The notes below the pieces were generated by a model. It did not search any database. It saw only the letters and a list, made by a program, of their open reading frames with translations, and was not told the origin of the DNA. This document shows, piece after piece, positions 34,212-42,324 of a stretch of 62,461 nt of DNA (position 1 is the stretch's first letter; each line of letters opens with the position of its first letter). The position numbers and the translations under genes are program-made. The stretch comes from an uncultured Lachnospiraceae bacterium (GTDB lineage: Bacteria > Bacillota > Clostridia > Lachnospirales > Lachnospiraceae): positions 1-62,461 of the forward strand of contig CAKREB010000019.1 in assembly GCA_934317005.1 (NCBI GenBank). Direction: 5' to 3'.

Positions 34212-35489
34212 GTGGATTCTATGACAGAAATCTTTTATGATGAGAGCAATCATATTTTGCAGAATATGAGAAGAAGTCTTTTGATCCGAACGGAAAATGG
34301 CGGATATGGCCAGGAGGTTGTTCAGGAACTCTTCCGTGGGGTACATACGTTAAAGGCAGATTCTGCAATGATGTTGTATGAAGACATGGCAGACGTTAGC
34401 AAAGCTTTGGAAAGCCTGTTGCATTGTTTTCGGGGACCACACAAGGAAGTGGAGGATGCCGATCGTTTTGCAGCTTTGGTAGAAGAGTATCTGGATTTCT
34501 TTGAGGATGAAACGGACAAATTGTCAAAGGGGATTTTTCCGGATGGTTCCGGAAAAGCGTTAGAAGATGCTATTCAGAAGCTGACAGCAGAATGTACCGT
34601 AAAGATGAAGAAAGACGAAAGAGAGCAGTATCAGAAAGAGATTTCAAAGCCGCAAAAGCAGGTGTTTTATATTCCGGGTGCAGGTCAGGAAATAAAAAAA
34701 GAAGAGGCTTTGGTGCAACAGGAAGATTCTAAGACTGTAGAAAAAGTATCAAGAAAGCGGTATGTTATTTCGGATGAAGCACGGGAAAGAATTTGTCAGG
34801 CATCAAGAGAGCTGCTGCGTATCACAGGAAAAATTCAGTATTCTTCTGCGTCAGAGGAAAAAAAGGTTATCACAGAATACCAGCTTGATAAGTTGATCAC
34901 GATTCAAAAGGATTTGGAGAGTGTGCGACAGGAATTGGCCAATACGAATTTTGTGCCGGTTGCCAAGAAGATGGAGATTTTGGTGGAAGAGATGTCTGAT
35001 AAGTTGAAAAAACCGGTGAAGCTTCTGGTAAAGGGCGAGGAAACATTAGTAAATCGGGAGCAGAGAGAAAAAATCTCAGGGGCATTGACACATATTATCC
35101 GAAATGCGGTTGATCATGGTATCGAAACGATGGAAATCAGGGAACGCTTTGGAAAGTCACCGATGGGGTTGATACGACTGCGTTTTGCTATAGAAGATGG
35201 AAGGCTTCGTGTCAGCGTGAAAGATGACGGCGCGGGAATTGATACACAGAAAATTTTAGAAAAAGCACAGAAAGATCATTTGTTAACAAAGGCACCGGAA
35301 GAATATACCGAAAAAGAAATTTTGAACTTAATTTTGCTAAATGGTGTAACGACCAGTGATACCGTTGGCGAGTATTCCGGACGCGGTGTGGGCATGGATG
35401 TGATCAATCATAATGTGCTTGAACTTGGCGGAAAATTAAAGATTTCTACGAAAAAGGGATTGGGAACAACCGTAACTATGAAATTTTAG
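34212..35489 (+). CDS. CheA-like kinase with Hpt and HATPase domains, without CheW-like domain
   Basis: A 425-residue protein starting at a GTG after GGAGGG. The Hpt domain (about 1-105) has His45 in RGVHTLKADSAMM. A charged linker follows (about 120-180). The C-terminal CheA-type ATPase has HIIRNAVDHGIE (N box), VKDDGAGID (G1) and YSGRGVGMDVINHNV (G2). It ends right after the ATPase; the P5/CheW receptor-coupling domain of chemotaxis CheA is missing. So it probably works with the neighbouring kinase and HD-GYP regulator and not with chemoreceptors. Only 15 bp separate it from the regulator. Confidence 0.85.
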   Translation: MDSMTEIFYDESNHILQNMRRSLLIRTENGGYGQEVVQELFRGVHTLKADSAMMLYEDMADVSKALESLLHCFRGPHKEVEDADRFAALVEEYLDFFEDETDKLSKGIFPDGSGKALEDAIQKLTAECTVKMKKDEREQYQKEISKPQKQVFYIPGAGQEIKKEEALVQQEDSKTVEKVSRKRYVISDEARERICQASRELLRITGKIQYSSASEEKKVITEYQLDKLITIQKDLESVRQELANTNFVPVAKKMEILVEEMSDKLKKPVKLLVKGEETLVNREQREKISGALTHIIRNAVDHGIETMEIRERFGKSPMGLIRLRFAIEDGRLRVSVKDDGAGIDTQKILEKAQKDHLLTKAPEEYTEKEILNLILLNGVTTSDTVGEYSGRGVGMDVINHNVLELGGKLKISTKKGLGTTVTMKF

Positions 35490-35491
35490 AA

Positions 35492-35540
35492 GTGATAAGT
35501 TCTTATCACATGAAAAGAGAGAATGCATCAGCATTCTCTC
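35492..35540. terminator. Tandem hairpins between convergent genes
   Basis: GTGATAAG/CTTATCAC (35492-35509) and GAGAGAATGC/GCATTCTCTC (35517-35540). On the minus strand the second is followed by TTTTC, suiting termination of veg. Confidence 0.65.
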
Positions 35541-35578
35541 AGCATACAATTATTGTATGAGTGTTTTTGTTTCTTATC

Positions 35579-35818
35579 CTAGATTAATTGCATCTGAACA
35601 TCATTTGTAAGGACATCCGTGTAACTAAATGAAATTTTCTGTGTTGAGTCATCTAATTTGTTGATAACTTCTACAAGAAAGATACTTGGATATGTTTCGC
35701 TGATAACACCTTCAGTAACATCAATCTTATGTCTGCCACGGTTAGCGCGGATCTTGACCTTATTACCGATGTTTTTATCTACTGATGATTTTACTTTTCT
35801 AATATCCGATTGACTCAT
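35579..35818 (-). CDS. veg: Veg family protein
   Basis: A 79-residue small beta-barrel protein. It matches Veg by size and by the conserved core KVKIRANRGRHKIDVTEGVI, then SETYPSIFLVEV and a C-terminal FSYTDVLT. In B. subtilis, Veg stimulates biofilm formation and is strongly transcribed in vegetative cells. Here a near-consensus promoter and a terminator-like leader hairpin precede it. Confidence 0.9.
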   Translation of the reverse strand: MSQSDIRKVKSSVDKNIGNKVKIRANRGRHKIDVTEGVISETYPSIFLVEVINKLDDSTQKISFSYTDVLTNDVQMQLI

Positions 35819-35838
35819 GTTTCACCTATACCTTTCTG

Positions 35839-35864
35839 AAAAACTATCTGAACCATTCAGATAG
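35839..35864 (-). promoter_or_regulatory. Terminator-like hairpin in the veg leader
   Basis: On the minus strand, CTATCTGAA and TTCAGATAG (35844-35864) form a perfect 9-3-9 stem followed directly by TTTTT. It starts about 15-20 nt after the predicted transcription start and ends 20 nt before the veg ATG. It could act as an attenuator or as a 5' stabilising stem. Confidence 0.6.
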
Positions 35865-35883
35865 CTGCTATAACTGCTTGTTT

Positions 35884-35912
35884 AGTTTAGCATTTTTTTA
35901 CGATTTCGTCAA
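35884..35912 (-). promoter_or_regulatory. veg promoter
   Basis: On the minus strand TTGACG (35907-35912), a 17-bp spacer and TAAACT (35884-35889). Confidence 0.75.
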
Positions 35913-36410
35913 TTTTATGACTGATTTCGTATATTTGGTGGAGAAAAAATAGCACAAAATTGGCGTGCTTTTTGGAAAATATCAGTCACAATGCCCAAAG
36001 AAAGTAAAAAGATACGATCCAAGAAAGGTTTGTCGTGTGGGAATTATACCAGTAGTGTGGAAGTGTTTTCGTGCATTTTTAATAAAAAGTGATTATTTTG
36101 TATGGCATTTTGCGGCAAGGAGAGTTTTTTGCAGGTTTTGTGTTCAAAATGTTAGGTATGAGATGTGCGGCATAGGATGAAGCAGACATAAATGGGGAAT
36201 TTAAAGTCGCAAAATTGTTGGAGGAAGGCAGATGCAAAGCAATGGGATTTATGATATAATGAGCGCAAGTGGAAAGGAAGCAGACAATTCCTTTTCCTGC
36301 GCCATTAACGGGCAGATTAAGCTTGAAAAGCAAGAAAAAAGCTCTAAAGGAGTGAATTTGCGGGTTTGAAGTGGTGTTAAATCAATTATGTGGCGGAAGG
36401 AAGTGCATCA
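35913..36410. other. Non-coding stretch before the exonuclease gene, with promoter and leader hairpin
   Basis: A 71-codon ORF at 35965-36180 has no ribosome site and a Cys/Arg/Phe-rich composition unlike its neighbours; it is not accepted. TGATATAAT at 36252-36260 is an extended -10 element for the exonuclease gene. A leader stem follows: GCGCA (36263-36267) with TGCGC (36298-36302), enclosing GGAAAGGAA/TTCCTTTTCC. Nothing else is recognised. Confidence 0.5.
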
Positions 36411-37076
36411 GTGAATCATATTGTAATTGATCTGGAAATGAATAAGATAGAAAAGCAATTTAGAGATCCTTATCGCTTGTCGAGTGAATTGATTGAAATC
36501 GGTGCGGTAAAGATGGATCAGAAATTTGAGATATTAGATACATATCAGACTTATGTTTCGCCGGATTTTGGAAAGATGGATGAAAGGATTATCGAGCTGA
36601 CCGGTATTACAGATGATAAATTGATAGGAGCACCTAAATTTGCGCAGGCTATGGATGATTTTGCTGTATGGATCGGTAAGGAAAAGACAAAGTATTATTC
36701 ATGGAGCCTGTCAGATATTCGTCAGTTTCAAAATGAATCAGATTTTAAAGAGTATAAAGGCCCTATTCTTGCGAAGATGAAAGCAAACTGGAACGATTTT
36801 CAGGAAGAATACAGTCGTCTGCTCGGTATTCAGAAAAAAATAAAATTAAAGCAGGCTGTTGCATCAGCGGATTATGAATTTACCGGTGCAGCGCATACGG
36901 CGCTTGCAGATGCGGTAAATACAGCAGAAATCCTGCGTTTGTCAAAAAATAAGGAAGAGTTTGAAAGGGTGATGAAGCCGGTGTTAGATCTGTTTCGACC
37001 GGAGAAGCAGGAAAGCACATTGCTGGATATGTGTCCGGAGTTTTTTGCATCGCTTCAGGCGATGCAGGATAAATAA
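36411..37076 (+). CDS. DEDDh-type 3'-5' exonuclease
   Basis: A 221-residue nuclease of the RNase T / DnaQ-epsilon superfamily. The acidic residues appear in VIDLEMNK (Exo I, about residue 6-8), a middle Asp in SLSDIRQFQ (Exo II) and His/Asp in AAHTALADAVNT (Exo III). It resembles KapD/ERI-1-like exonucleases of Firmicutes and may act on RNA ends. GTG at 36411 is chosen because GGAAGGA lies upstream; the longer GTG at 36390 has no site. Confidence 0.82.
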   Translation: MNHIVIDLEMNKIEKQFRDPYRLSSELIEIGAVKMDQKFEILDTYQTYVSPDFGKMDERIIELTGITDDKLIGAPKFAQAMDDFAVWIGKEKTKYYSWSLSDIRQFQNESDFKEYKGPILAKMKANWNDFQEEYSRLLGIQKKIKLKQAVASADYEFTGAAHTALADAVNTAEILRLSKNKEEFERVMKPVLDLFRPEKQESTLLDMCPEFFASLQAMQDK

Positions 37077-37080
37077 TGAT

Positions 37081-37128
37081 AAAAAGGAAAGAGGCAAAAC
37101 CAGATGCGTTTTGCCTCTTTCCTTTTTT
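37081..37128. terminator. Strong bidirectional terminator
   Basis: AAAAAGGAAAGAGGCAAAA (37081-37099) pairs fully with 37109-37127 and has T runs on both strands. It separates the exonuclease from the convergent peptidase. Confidence 0.92.
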
Positions 37129-37148
37129 GGGAGGGGAAAATCAAAAGC

Positions 37149-39248
37149 CTATTTGGTGACAGTGACTTTTAATTTCGCTTTTTTCTGATTGAAGGTTTTA
37201 ACGGTGATCGTTGCCGTTCCTTTTTTAAGAGCAGTAACCTTTCCGGAAGAATTTACCTTTGCTACTTTGGCATTTGATGAAGTGTAAGTGATCTTCTGAC
37301 TTGCACTGTTTACTGGAAGTAGTATCTTAATTTGGAATGTTTTTCCTTTTTTTATTGATTTTTTGGAAGGAGATACACTGACAGCGGCCGGGGCTTTTTT
37401 TACTGTGACAGAGAGTGTTGCGCTGCTTCCGGAAGGAAGGGATGCCTGAATCGTGGCTTTTCCGACTGCGTGTGTGGTAATCTTTCCATTATTATTTACA
37501 GTGGCTACAGAGGTATTGCTGCTAGACCATGTTATAGAATCGGTTCCGGCATTTTTTATAGTGGCTTTTGCTGTATAGCTTTCTCCTTTTCCAAGCGTAA
37601 GCGTGGTTTTAGAAAGAGAAACGGTACCGCTTTTCTTTACGGCAGATTCATTTGTAGTAAATGCTTTGATACAAACATTATTTGCAATATTGCGGGAACC
37701 ATTCTGGCTGATGTCGTACCACTGGTAAGTGTTATTGTCCTCCTGTGTATACAAATAGCTTTCGCCGGCATGAGAAGTATATGTGATCGTGCAGTCCGGA
37801 TCATAGACGCTTTCTCCTTCCAATGGCATATATCCACTATTGTCTTTGTTTTCATAGGAAACAACAACGGAAAAGCGTTCACCGGCATTGAGAGAAATAT
37901 TTTCAGGAAGAGAAACGGTATGATATCCCTGAAATTCCATTGTTCCGGAAACAGTGGCAGCGAGCGTGCCGCTTGTTGGTTTTCCGGCGGTTACATTGCG
38001 ATAGATGCTTACGGTATATGGCTGGTTATCGGTAACGGCATAGAGTCCTACTGCTTTCAGGGTCTGTGTGAAATCTTTGTTTGCAGTAAAGATGTTGGCA
38101 GCTATCGTGTGGTCTGATGTGCTGTCTGTAATGGCGGTTCCCCAGCCATATGCATCGTACTGATAATTGTTATCATATGTAGCAGCAGGAACGGCATGGA
38201 AGGAATAATATTCTGTCAGAGAAGGTTCTTCGTAAGATAGCCAGAAGTATCCCTGATCGCCAAAATCAGAACCATAGCTGTTTGCAATCAGCCATGCTCC
38301 GTCCGAAGCGGGTTTAGCACTTCCAAAATTATTTCTGGAATAGTTGTCGTCCCAACCGATGATCGTGACACAATGGTTAGCGAAATCCTCTGCTTTGTCG
38401 CTTGTGATGGTGGTCTGATAGTAATTCAGTCCATGTGATGCAGTAGAGTGGTTATAGCGGCTGTTATAGTAGAAAGCAACACTCATGGCACCGTTATCGA
38501 TCAGCGCCTGCTTGATCTGGTCGGTTGTGGCGTCATCATAACAGATCGCGTCAGTCAGCTTATAATCAGAAGAATAATGCAGCGCAGCGTTATTTTTAGT
38601 CATACTCGCTGCCATAGATTTCATGGAAGCTTCCGTTGATGCGTTAAATGGAGCGGTTGCTTCAGTAACGGCTCCGGACCAGCGCGCTAAAGTAAAGGCT
38701 GCCAGAATGGAAGAGCCGCCTTCGCTGTAGGCAGCATCACTGCTCGAAGTGAAAAGACCGTCGAAAACAGCCCCTTCATTATACAAAACATCGTTTTTAT
38801 CTGTAGATGGGTGGTAAGTATACCAGCTCAAATGACTTTCCGAGAGATCAATATTCTGTGCAGTATCCGGTTCTTTCAGCAAAAGATAAGATTCCAGTGA
38901 TTTTGTCGCGGCAAAAGCCCAGCAGCTTCCGGAAACTCCCTGATCCTTGATGGAAGTGATGATATTTCTATCTCTCAGATCATAAGATGTAGGAAGGCTG
39001 GAAGCTTTTTTTCTACGATTGGAACCGGTATTTTCTGTACTGACGGTATTTCCATTATCGTCTACATAATGATAATGCAGAAGACTTCCGTCGCTATCTG
39101 TATATTCTCTTGTGATCGTTTCAAAGTGAGAAGCAATATCTGTATTATCTGTAGAAGCTTCTGCCGGTGCTGGTGTGTTGGCAGATGAAATTATCATAGA
39201 ACCCGTTAAAAACAGTCCCAGTGTGATATGACTCAGTTTTTTTATCAT
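37149..39248 (-). CDS. Secreted papain-like (C1) cysteine peptidase with Ig-like repeats
   Basis: A 699-residue exported protein. The ATG at 39248 follows ATGAGGATTGCT; the longer frame to 39347 lacks a ribosome site. A signal peptide (about 1-30) precedes a short pro-region and the C1 domain (about 80-330). The active Cys lies in SGSCWAFAATKSLES, His in NHCVTIIGWDD and Asn in WLIANSYGSDFGDQGY. A beta-rich lectin-like region follows (about 345-510), then two Big_2 bacterial Ig-like domains (about 535-615 and 620-699). No LPXTG or membrane anchor is seen. It is a likely extracellular protein-degrading or adhesion factor. Confidence 0.9.
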   Translation of the reverse strand: MIKKLSHITLGLFLTGSMIISSANTPAPAEASTDNTDIASHFETITREYTDSDGSLLHYHYVDDNGNTVSTENTGSNRRKKASSLPTSYDLRDRNIITSIKDQGVSGSCWAFAATKSLESYLLLKEPDTAQNIDLSESHLSWYTYHPSTDKNDVLYNEGAVFDGLFTSSSDAAYSEGGSSILAAFTLARWSGAVTEATAPFNASTEASMKSMAASMTKNNAALHYSSDYKLTDAICYDDATTDQIKQALIDNGAMSVAFYYNSRYNHSTASHGLNYYQTTITSDKAEDFANHCVTIIGWDDNYSRNNFGSAKPASDGAWLIANSYGSDFGDQGYFWLSYEEPSLTEYYSFHAVPAATYDNNYQYDAYGWGTAITDSTSDHTIAANIFTANKDFTQTLKAVGLYAVTDNQPYTVSIYRNVTAGKPTSGTLAATVSGTMEFQGYHTVSLPENISLNAGERFSVVVSYENKDNSGYMPLEGESVYDPDCTITYTSHAGESYLYTQEDNNTYQWYDISQNGSRNIANNVCIKAFTTNESAVKKSGTVSLSKTTLTLGKGESYTAKATIKNAGTDSITWSSSNTSVATVNNNGKITTHAVGKATIQASLPSGSSATLSVTVKKAPAAVSVSPSKKSIKKGKTFQIKILLPVNSASQKITYTSSNAKVAKVNSSGKVTALKKGTATITVKTFNQKKAKLKVTVTK

Positions 39249-39317
39249 AGCAATCCTCATTTCTGTAATATGGTAATCCTGTTTCCTCAGGAAATAGGAT
39301 GGTAGTGTTTTCCTTGC

Positions 39318-39347
39318 AGTATACACTATATAGGAATACCGTGGCAA
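39318..39347 (-). promoter_or_regulatory. Promoter of the C1 peptidase gene
   Basis: On the minus strand TTGCCA (39342-39347), an 18-bp spacer and TATACT (39318-39323), giving a leader of about 65 nt. Confidence 0.6.
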
Positions 39348-39452
39348 AATTTTGGAAAGAATGTGGAGAAATTATGAAAATAATGTGAAATAAGGATATA
39401 TGTTTTAGAAAATCATACTGTCAAAAGTAGTGAAAAATTAAGATTCTGTTTA

Positions 39453-39481
39453 TTGTCTGTCATAAAAGACTGTGCTATAGT
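39453..39481 (+). promoter_or_regulatory. Promoter of the AI-2E family gene
   Basis: TTGTCT (39453-39458), a 17-bp spacer and TATAGT (39476-39481), 84 bp upstream of the chosen start. The 317-bp divergent gap between this gene and the peptidase holds these two promoters and nothing else recognised. Confidence 0.6.
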
Positions 39482-39565
39482 GAAATTATTAGTTGATTTG
39501 TCGTAACAAAGAGAATGGTTAAGTGCGGTTTCCATAAATTGTTACAGGGAAGGAGAAAGGGATAT

Positions 39566-40699
39566 ATGGGGAATGATGAACAAAAAGAACTGCATAAGAG
39601 GATATGGGTTAATTTACTGGTTACTACCCTGCTGATTCTTTTTCTGGTACTTTGTGTACCGAAGCTGATCGGATTTTTTATGCCGCTTATTATTGCGTGG
39701 GTGATCGCATCCATTGCCAATCCTATGGTGGTGTTTTTGGAAAAAAGGATTAAGATCATGCGAAAGCATGGTTCTGTCATTGTTATTATCTTTGTGTTGC
39801 TTTTAGTAGGCGGACTTTTATATTTACTGCTTCGGGTAACGATCGGGCAGGTGCTTTCTCTGGTGGAGGATCTGCCGGATATTTATCAACAGATCATTGT
39901 AAACTTGCAGCAGGCATTAGACAGACTGCATACACATTTTCAGTTTATTCCGGGCAATCTGCAGGAGTTCTTGGACAAAAATAACGATAAGCTTAATGAC
40001 ATTATTCTTTCGTTTCTGAGTTCATTAAAAGACTCTTCTCTCTCGGCAGTAGGATCTTTTGCGAGTTCTGTGATTGATATGTTTGTGCTATCTATTTTGA
40101 CACTGATGTTATCCTACTTTTTTGTTACAAAGCGTGATTGGATCAAGGAAACGGTAAAGGAACATACGCCGCAGGGAGTTAAGGACTTTTGGAATATGGC
40201 AATGGACGCATGCTTTAGGGCACTGGCAGGATATATTAAGGCATGCTTTAAGATTATGATCGTTGTTTTCATTATTCTATGGATTATCTTTGGTGGACTC
40301 ATGCAGGTGAAATATGCTGCTCTCCTGGCACTGATCACAGCGTTTTTAGATTTTCTGCCATTTTTGGGAACGGGTATCATTATTACACCGTGGGCAATTT
40401 ATTGTGTGATCACGGGAGAATATATGCATGTGGTCATTTTGGTGATTGCTTATGTCATCTGTCTGCTGGCGCACCGTCTGCTGGAGCCGAAGCTGGTTGG
40501 CGACAGTATTGGAATGAGTCCGTTTGCAACATTGGTTTCTATGTTTATCGGGTATCGGCTGATCGGAATGCTGGGACTGATCGTGGGAATACCGGTTGGT
40601 ATGGTTTTGATGGCATTTAAAGAACAGGGAGTGTTTGATTCTTATATAAAGGGAATTAAAATATTGGTACATGATATTAATGAGTATCGGAAGTATTAA
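39566..40699 (+). CDS. AI-2E family transporter
   Basis: A 377-residue membrane protein with about eight helices and the family's long helical extracytoplasmic segment (about 90-150). Family motifs include DFLPFLGTGIIITPWAIY and EPKLVGDSIGMSPFATL near the C-terminus. The family includes Na+/H+ antiporters and one AI-2 exporter, so the substrate is not assigned. The start at 39566 follows GGAGAAAGGG. Confidence 0.87.
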   Translation: MGNDEQKELHKRIWVNLLVTTLLILFLVLCVPKLIGFFMPLIIAWVIASIANPMVVFLEKRIKIMRKHGSVIVIIFVLLLVGGLLYLLLRVTIGQVLSLVEDLPDIYQQIIVNLQQALDRLHTHFQFIPGNLQEFLDKNNDKLNDIILSFLSSLKDSSLSAVGSFASSVIDMFVLSILTLMLSYFFVTKRDWIKETVKEHTPQGVKDFWNMAMDACFRALAGYIKACFKIMIVVFIILWIIFGGLMQVKYAALLALITAFLDFLPFLGTGIIITPWAIYCVITGEYMHVVILVIAYVICLLAHRLLEPKLVGDSIGMSPFATLVSMFIGYRLIGMLGLIVGIPVGMVLMAFKEQGVFDSYIKGIKILVHDINEYRKY

Positions 40700-40756
40700 A
40701 AAACAGGTGGCAGGCAGCAGCTTCTTATGGGGAAACTGCTGCCTGCCACCTGTTTT
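40700..40756. terminator. Terminator with perfect 21-bp arms between convergent genes
   Basis: AAAACAGGTGGCAGGCAGCA and one more base (40700-40720) pair exactly with 40736-40756 around a 15-nt loop; T tails occur on both strands. The length exceeds the usual 8-12 bp. Confidence 0.92.
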
Positions 40757-40771
40757 GTGCATTGTCATCTG

Positions 40772-41644
40772 TTAAAAATGAAACAGCAGGTTTTTGGTAA
40801 CGGTGCGGTCTTCTAAGAAATCACGCTTGTGGGTTTCATAGGAGATACGGTAAATGATATGGTAGATGATAATACCGATTACTGTACCGATCAGAGCAAG
40901 TGTATAATCATCAATATCTGCGCGGCCGATACCGGTTATATATTGGATCAGTTCTAAGAAAAACGGAACCAGAAGATATACGGCAAGTCTTCCTAAAAAC
41001 GGAAAGTTTCTGCAATATACTTTGGCATAAAATCCAAAAGGAATTGCCATAACGATCAATTCTATAATATATATAATGATACGCTCTAAGCCTTTGCCGC
41101 TGGTTAAGGCAACCTCGATAAAGCTTCCTGTTGCCATAAATGGAACGAAGTTATGGGCGCCAAAAGTCAGTGTTTCATACGGTGGCAAAAGCGGCGTGAC
41201 AAAAAACTGTTTGATAACGGCAATCAGATAAACTAACAAAAACAGAATACTCATTCCATGAAAAAAGAAAAGGTAATCTGCAAAACGTGGCCCACGGTCA
41301 AAAAAGTCGCGGATAAAGCAGTATGCAAATGGAATAAACCAGTTCACTATGATCAATGCTAATAAAGAGTAGTCGTACTGAATCCATATATTAGGCTGCA
41401 TTAAATATACAACGATACAGAATGCTAAAGAGGTGATCGTCATAAGTGCAGCATGCAGAAAACAGTAATCGTAATCTAACGATGTTTCCAAAAAGAAGTG
41501 CGTTAATGCCAATGAAATGATACCGGCAATAATAACGGAAACAAAGTGCTGCGGAATAAAATAATATAGACAAATCTCTAAAATTAATGAGAGAAGTGCT
41601 AGTAAGATAACAAGGCTGCTAATATTAACTGCTCGTTTATTCAT
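40772..41644 (-). CDS. VanZ-like membrane protein
   Basis: A 290-residue protein with about eight hydrophobic segments. The second half matches VanZ-like proteins: HNFVPFMATGSF, then PFFLELIQYITGIGRADIDD with the Glu-Gln and Arg-x-x-Asp-x-Asp-Asp pattern. VanZ relatives are linked to glycopeptide resistance and cell-envelope processes; the function here is unknown. Its mRNA leader is shared with the S1-domain gene at 42875-43798. Confidence 0.8.
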   Translation of the reverse strand: MNKRAVNISSLVILLALLSLILEICLYYFIPQHFVSVIIAGIISLALTHFFLETSLDYDYCFLHAALMTITSLAFCIVVYLMQPNIWIQYDYSLLALIIVNWFIPFAYCFIRDFFDRGPRFADYLFFFHGMSILFLLVYLIAVIKQFFVTPLLPPYETLTFGAHNFVPFMATGSFIEVALTSGKGLERIIIYIIELIVMAIPFGFYAKVYCRNFPFLGRLAVYLLVPFFLELIQYITGIGRADIDDYTLALIGTVIGIIIYHIIYRISYETHKRDFLEDRTVTKNLLFHF

Positions 41645-41651
41645 AGATAAT

Positions 41652-41708
41652 CCTCATTTCTGTGCACATTATTTGCACAAAGCAGGCTGGTGTCAGGTGC
41701 ACGCAGAC
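41652..41708 (-). promoter_or_regulatory. Structured leader element, copy A (VanZ-like gene)
   Basis: On the minus strand a 57-nt block begins GTCTGCGTGCACCTGACAC and ends GTGCACAGAAATGAGG, 7 nt before the ATG. GTGCAC (41697-41702) pairs with GTGCAC (41662-41667) around a 29-nt loop. About 45 of 57 positions match the leader of the S1-domain gene, including a stem position changed on both sides. The last six bases form the Shine-Dalgarno sequence. Confidence 0.6.
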
Positions 41709-41927
41709 AAGAACCTGTGTATGAAAAAGTAAAAAAGCTTCTTTTGTATTTTCTACAATACATACCTAAATCATTATAGAAGATTTTTGGAAAAAATCAA
41801 TGCTATTTCACAGACATTTTCTTACATTATAATGTGTGTTGTGAAAGCTTTTTGGAAAGGAAAGAATGTAGGGATGTTGACTGTTAAAAGATAAAAGCAA
41901 AAAAAAGCAAAAAAATGAAAAAAAGTG

Positions 41928-41956
41928 TTGACAAACTATTACAAGTTTGCTATATT
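41928..41956 (+). promoter_or_regulatory. tRNA operon promoter
   Basis: Consensus TTGACA (41928-41933), 17-bp spacer, TATATT (41951-41956); transcription would start about 17 nt before the first tRNA. Confidence 0.9.
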
Positions 41957-41979
41957 AAACAAGTCGCGTGAAGCGAGAC

Positions 41980-42052
41980 GGGATCTTAGCTCAGCTGGGA
42001 GAGCATCTGCCTTACAAGCAGAGGGTCACAGGTTCGAGCCCTGTAGGTCCCA
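41980..42052 (+). tRNA. tRNA-Val (TAC anticodon)
   Basis: 73 nt fold into a full cloverleaf: acceptor GGGATCT/AGGTCCC with one G-U pair, D-loop TAGCTCAGCTGGGAGAGC, anticodon arm TCTGC-CTTACAA-GCAGA (anticodon TAC) and T-arm with GGTTCGAGCC. The discriminator is A and CCA is not encoded. Confidence 0.95.
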
Positions 42053-42082
42053 TGATTTCCTTTTATGCGATTCAGATAATAT

Positions 42083-42156
42083 GGCGGAATAGCTCAGTTG
42101 GCTAGAGCATACGGTTCATACCCGTAGTGTCATGGGTTCAAATCCCTTTTCCGCTA
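42083..42156 (+). tRNA. tRNA-Met (CAT anticodon), probably elongator
   Basis: 74 nt with acceptor GGCGGAA paired to TTCCGCT (terminal G-U), anticodon arm TACGG-TTCATAC-CCGTA and T-loop GGTTCAAATCC. It is 30 nt after tRNA-Val in the same transcript. It closely resembles elongator tRNA-Met of Firmicutes. It lacks the three G-C pairs in the anticodon stem of initiators. A lysidine-modified tRNA-Ile cannot be fully excluded. Confidence 0.92.
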
Positions 42157-42164
42157 CTTATGAG

Positions 42165-42208
42165 AGTCTTGGGACGAACCGTAGGTTTGTTTCAGGGCTT
42201 TTTGTTTT
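42165..42208 (+). terminator. Terminator of the tRNA operon
   Basis: AGTCTTGGGACGAACC (42165-42180) pairs with GGTTTGTTTCAGGGCT (42184-42199), using several G-U pairs, followed by TTTTTGTTTT. Confidence 0.8.
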
Positions 42209-42324
42209 ATCAGAAACTTTTTTGCCTGCCTGCTTTGCTCGTTCTTTGCAGAAAATTTTCGGTTAAAATAAGAAGATGCTGTTATGCTTAAAGTCAGTAG
42301 TACAGCATAGAAATGAGGTGGATA

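Noticed and set aside
34212..35489. Chemotaxis CheA as part of a flagellar/chemotaxis operon
   Set aside because: No CheW-like domain and no che, mcp or flagellar genes nearby.
35965..36180. 71-codon ORF between veg and the exonuclease gene
   Set aside because: No ribosome site, unusual Cys/Arg/Phe content and lies in a promoter region.
42083..42156. CAT-anticodon tRNA as initiator tRNA-fMet or tRNA-Ile(CAT)
   Set aside because: No three G-C pairs in the anticodon stem and a G-U terminal acceptor pair argue against initiator; the overall sequence is most like elongator tRNA-Met, although tRNA-Ile is not fully excluded.
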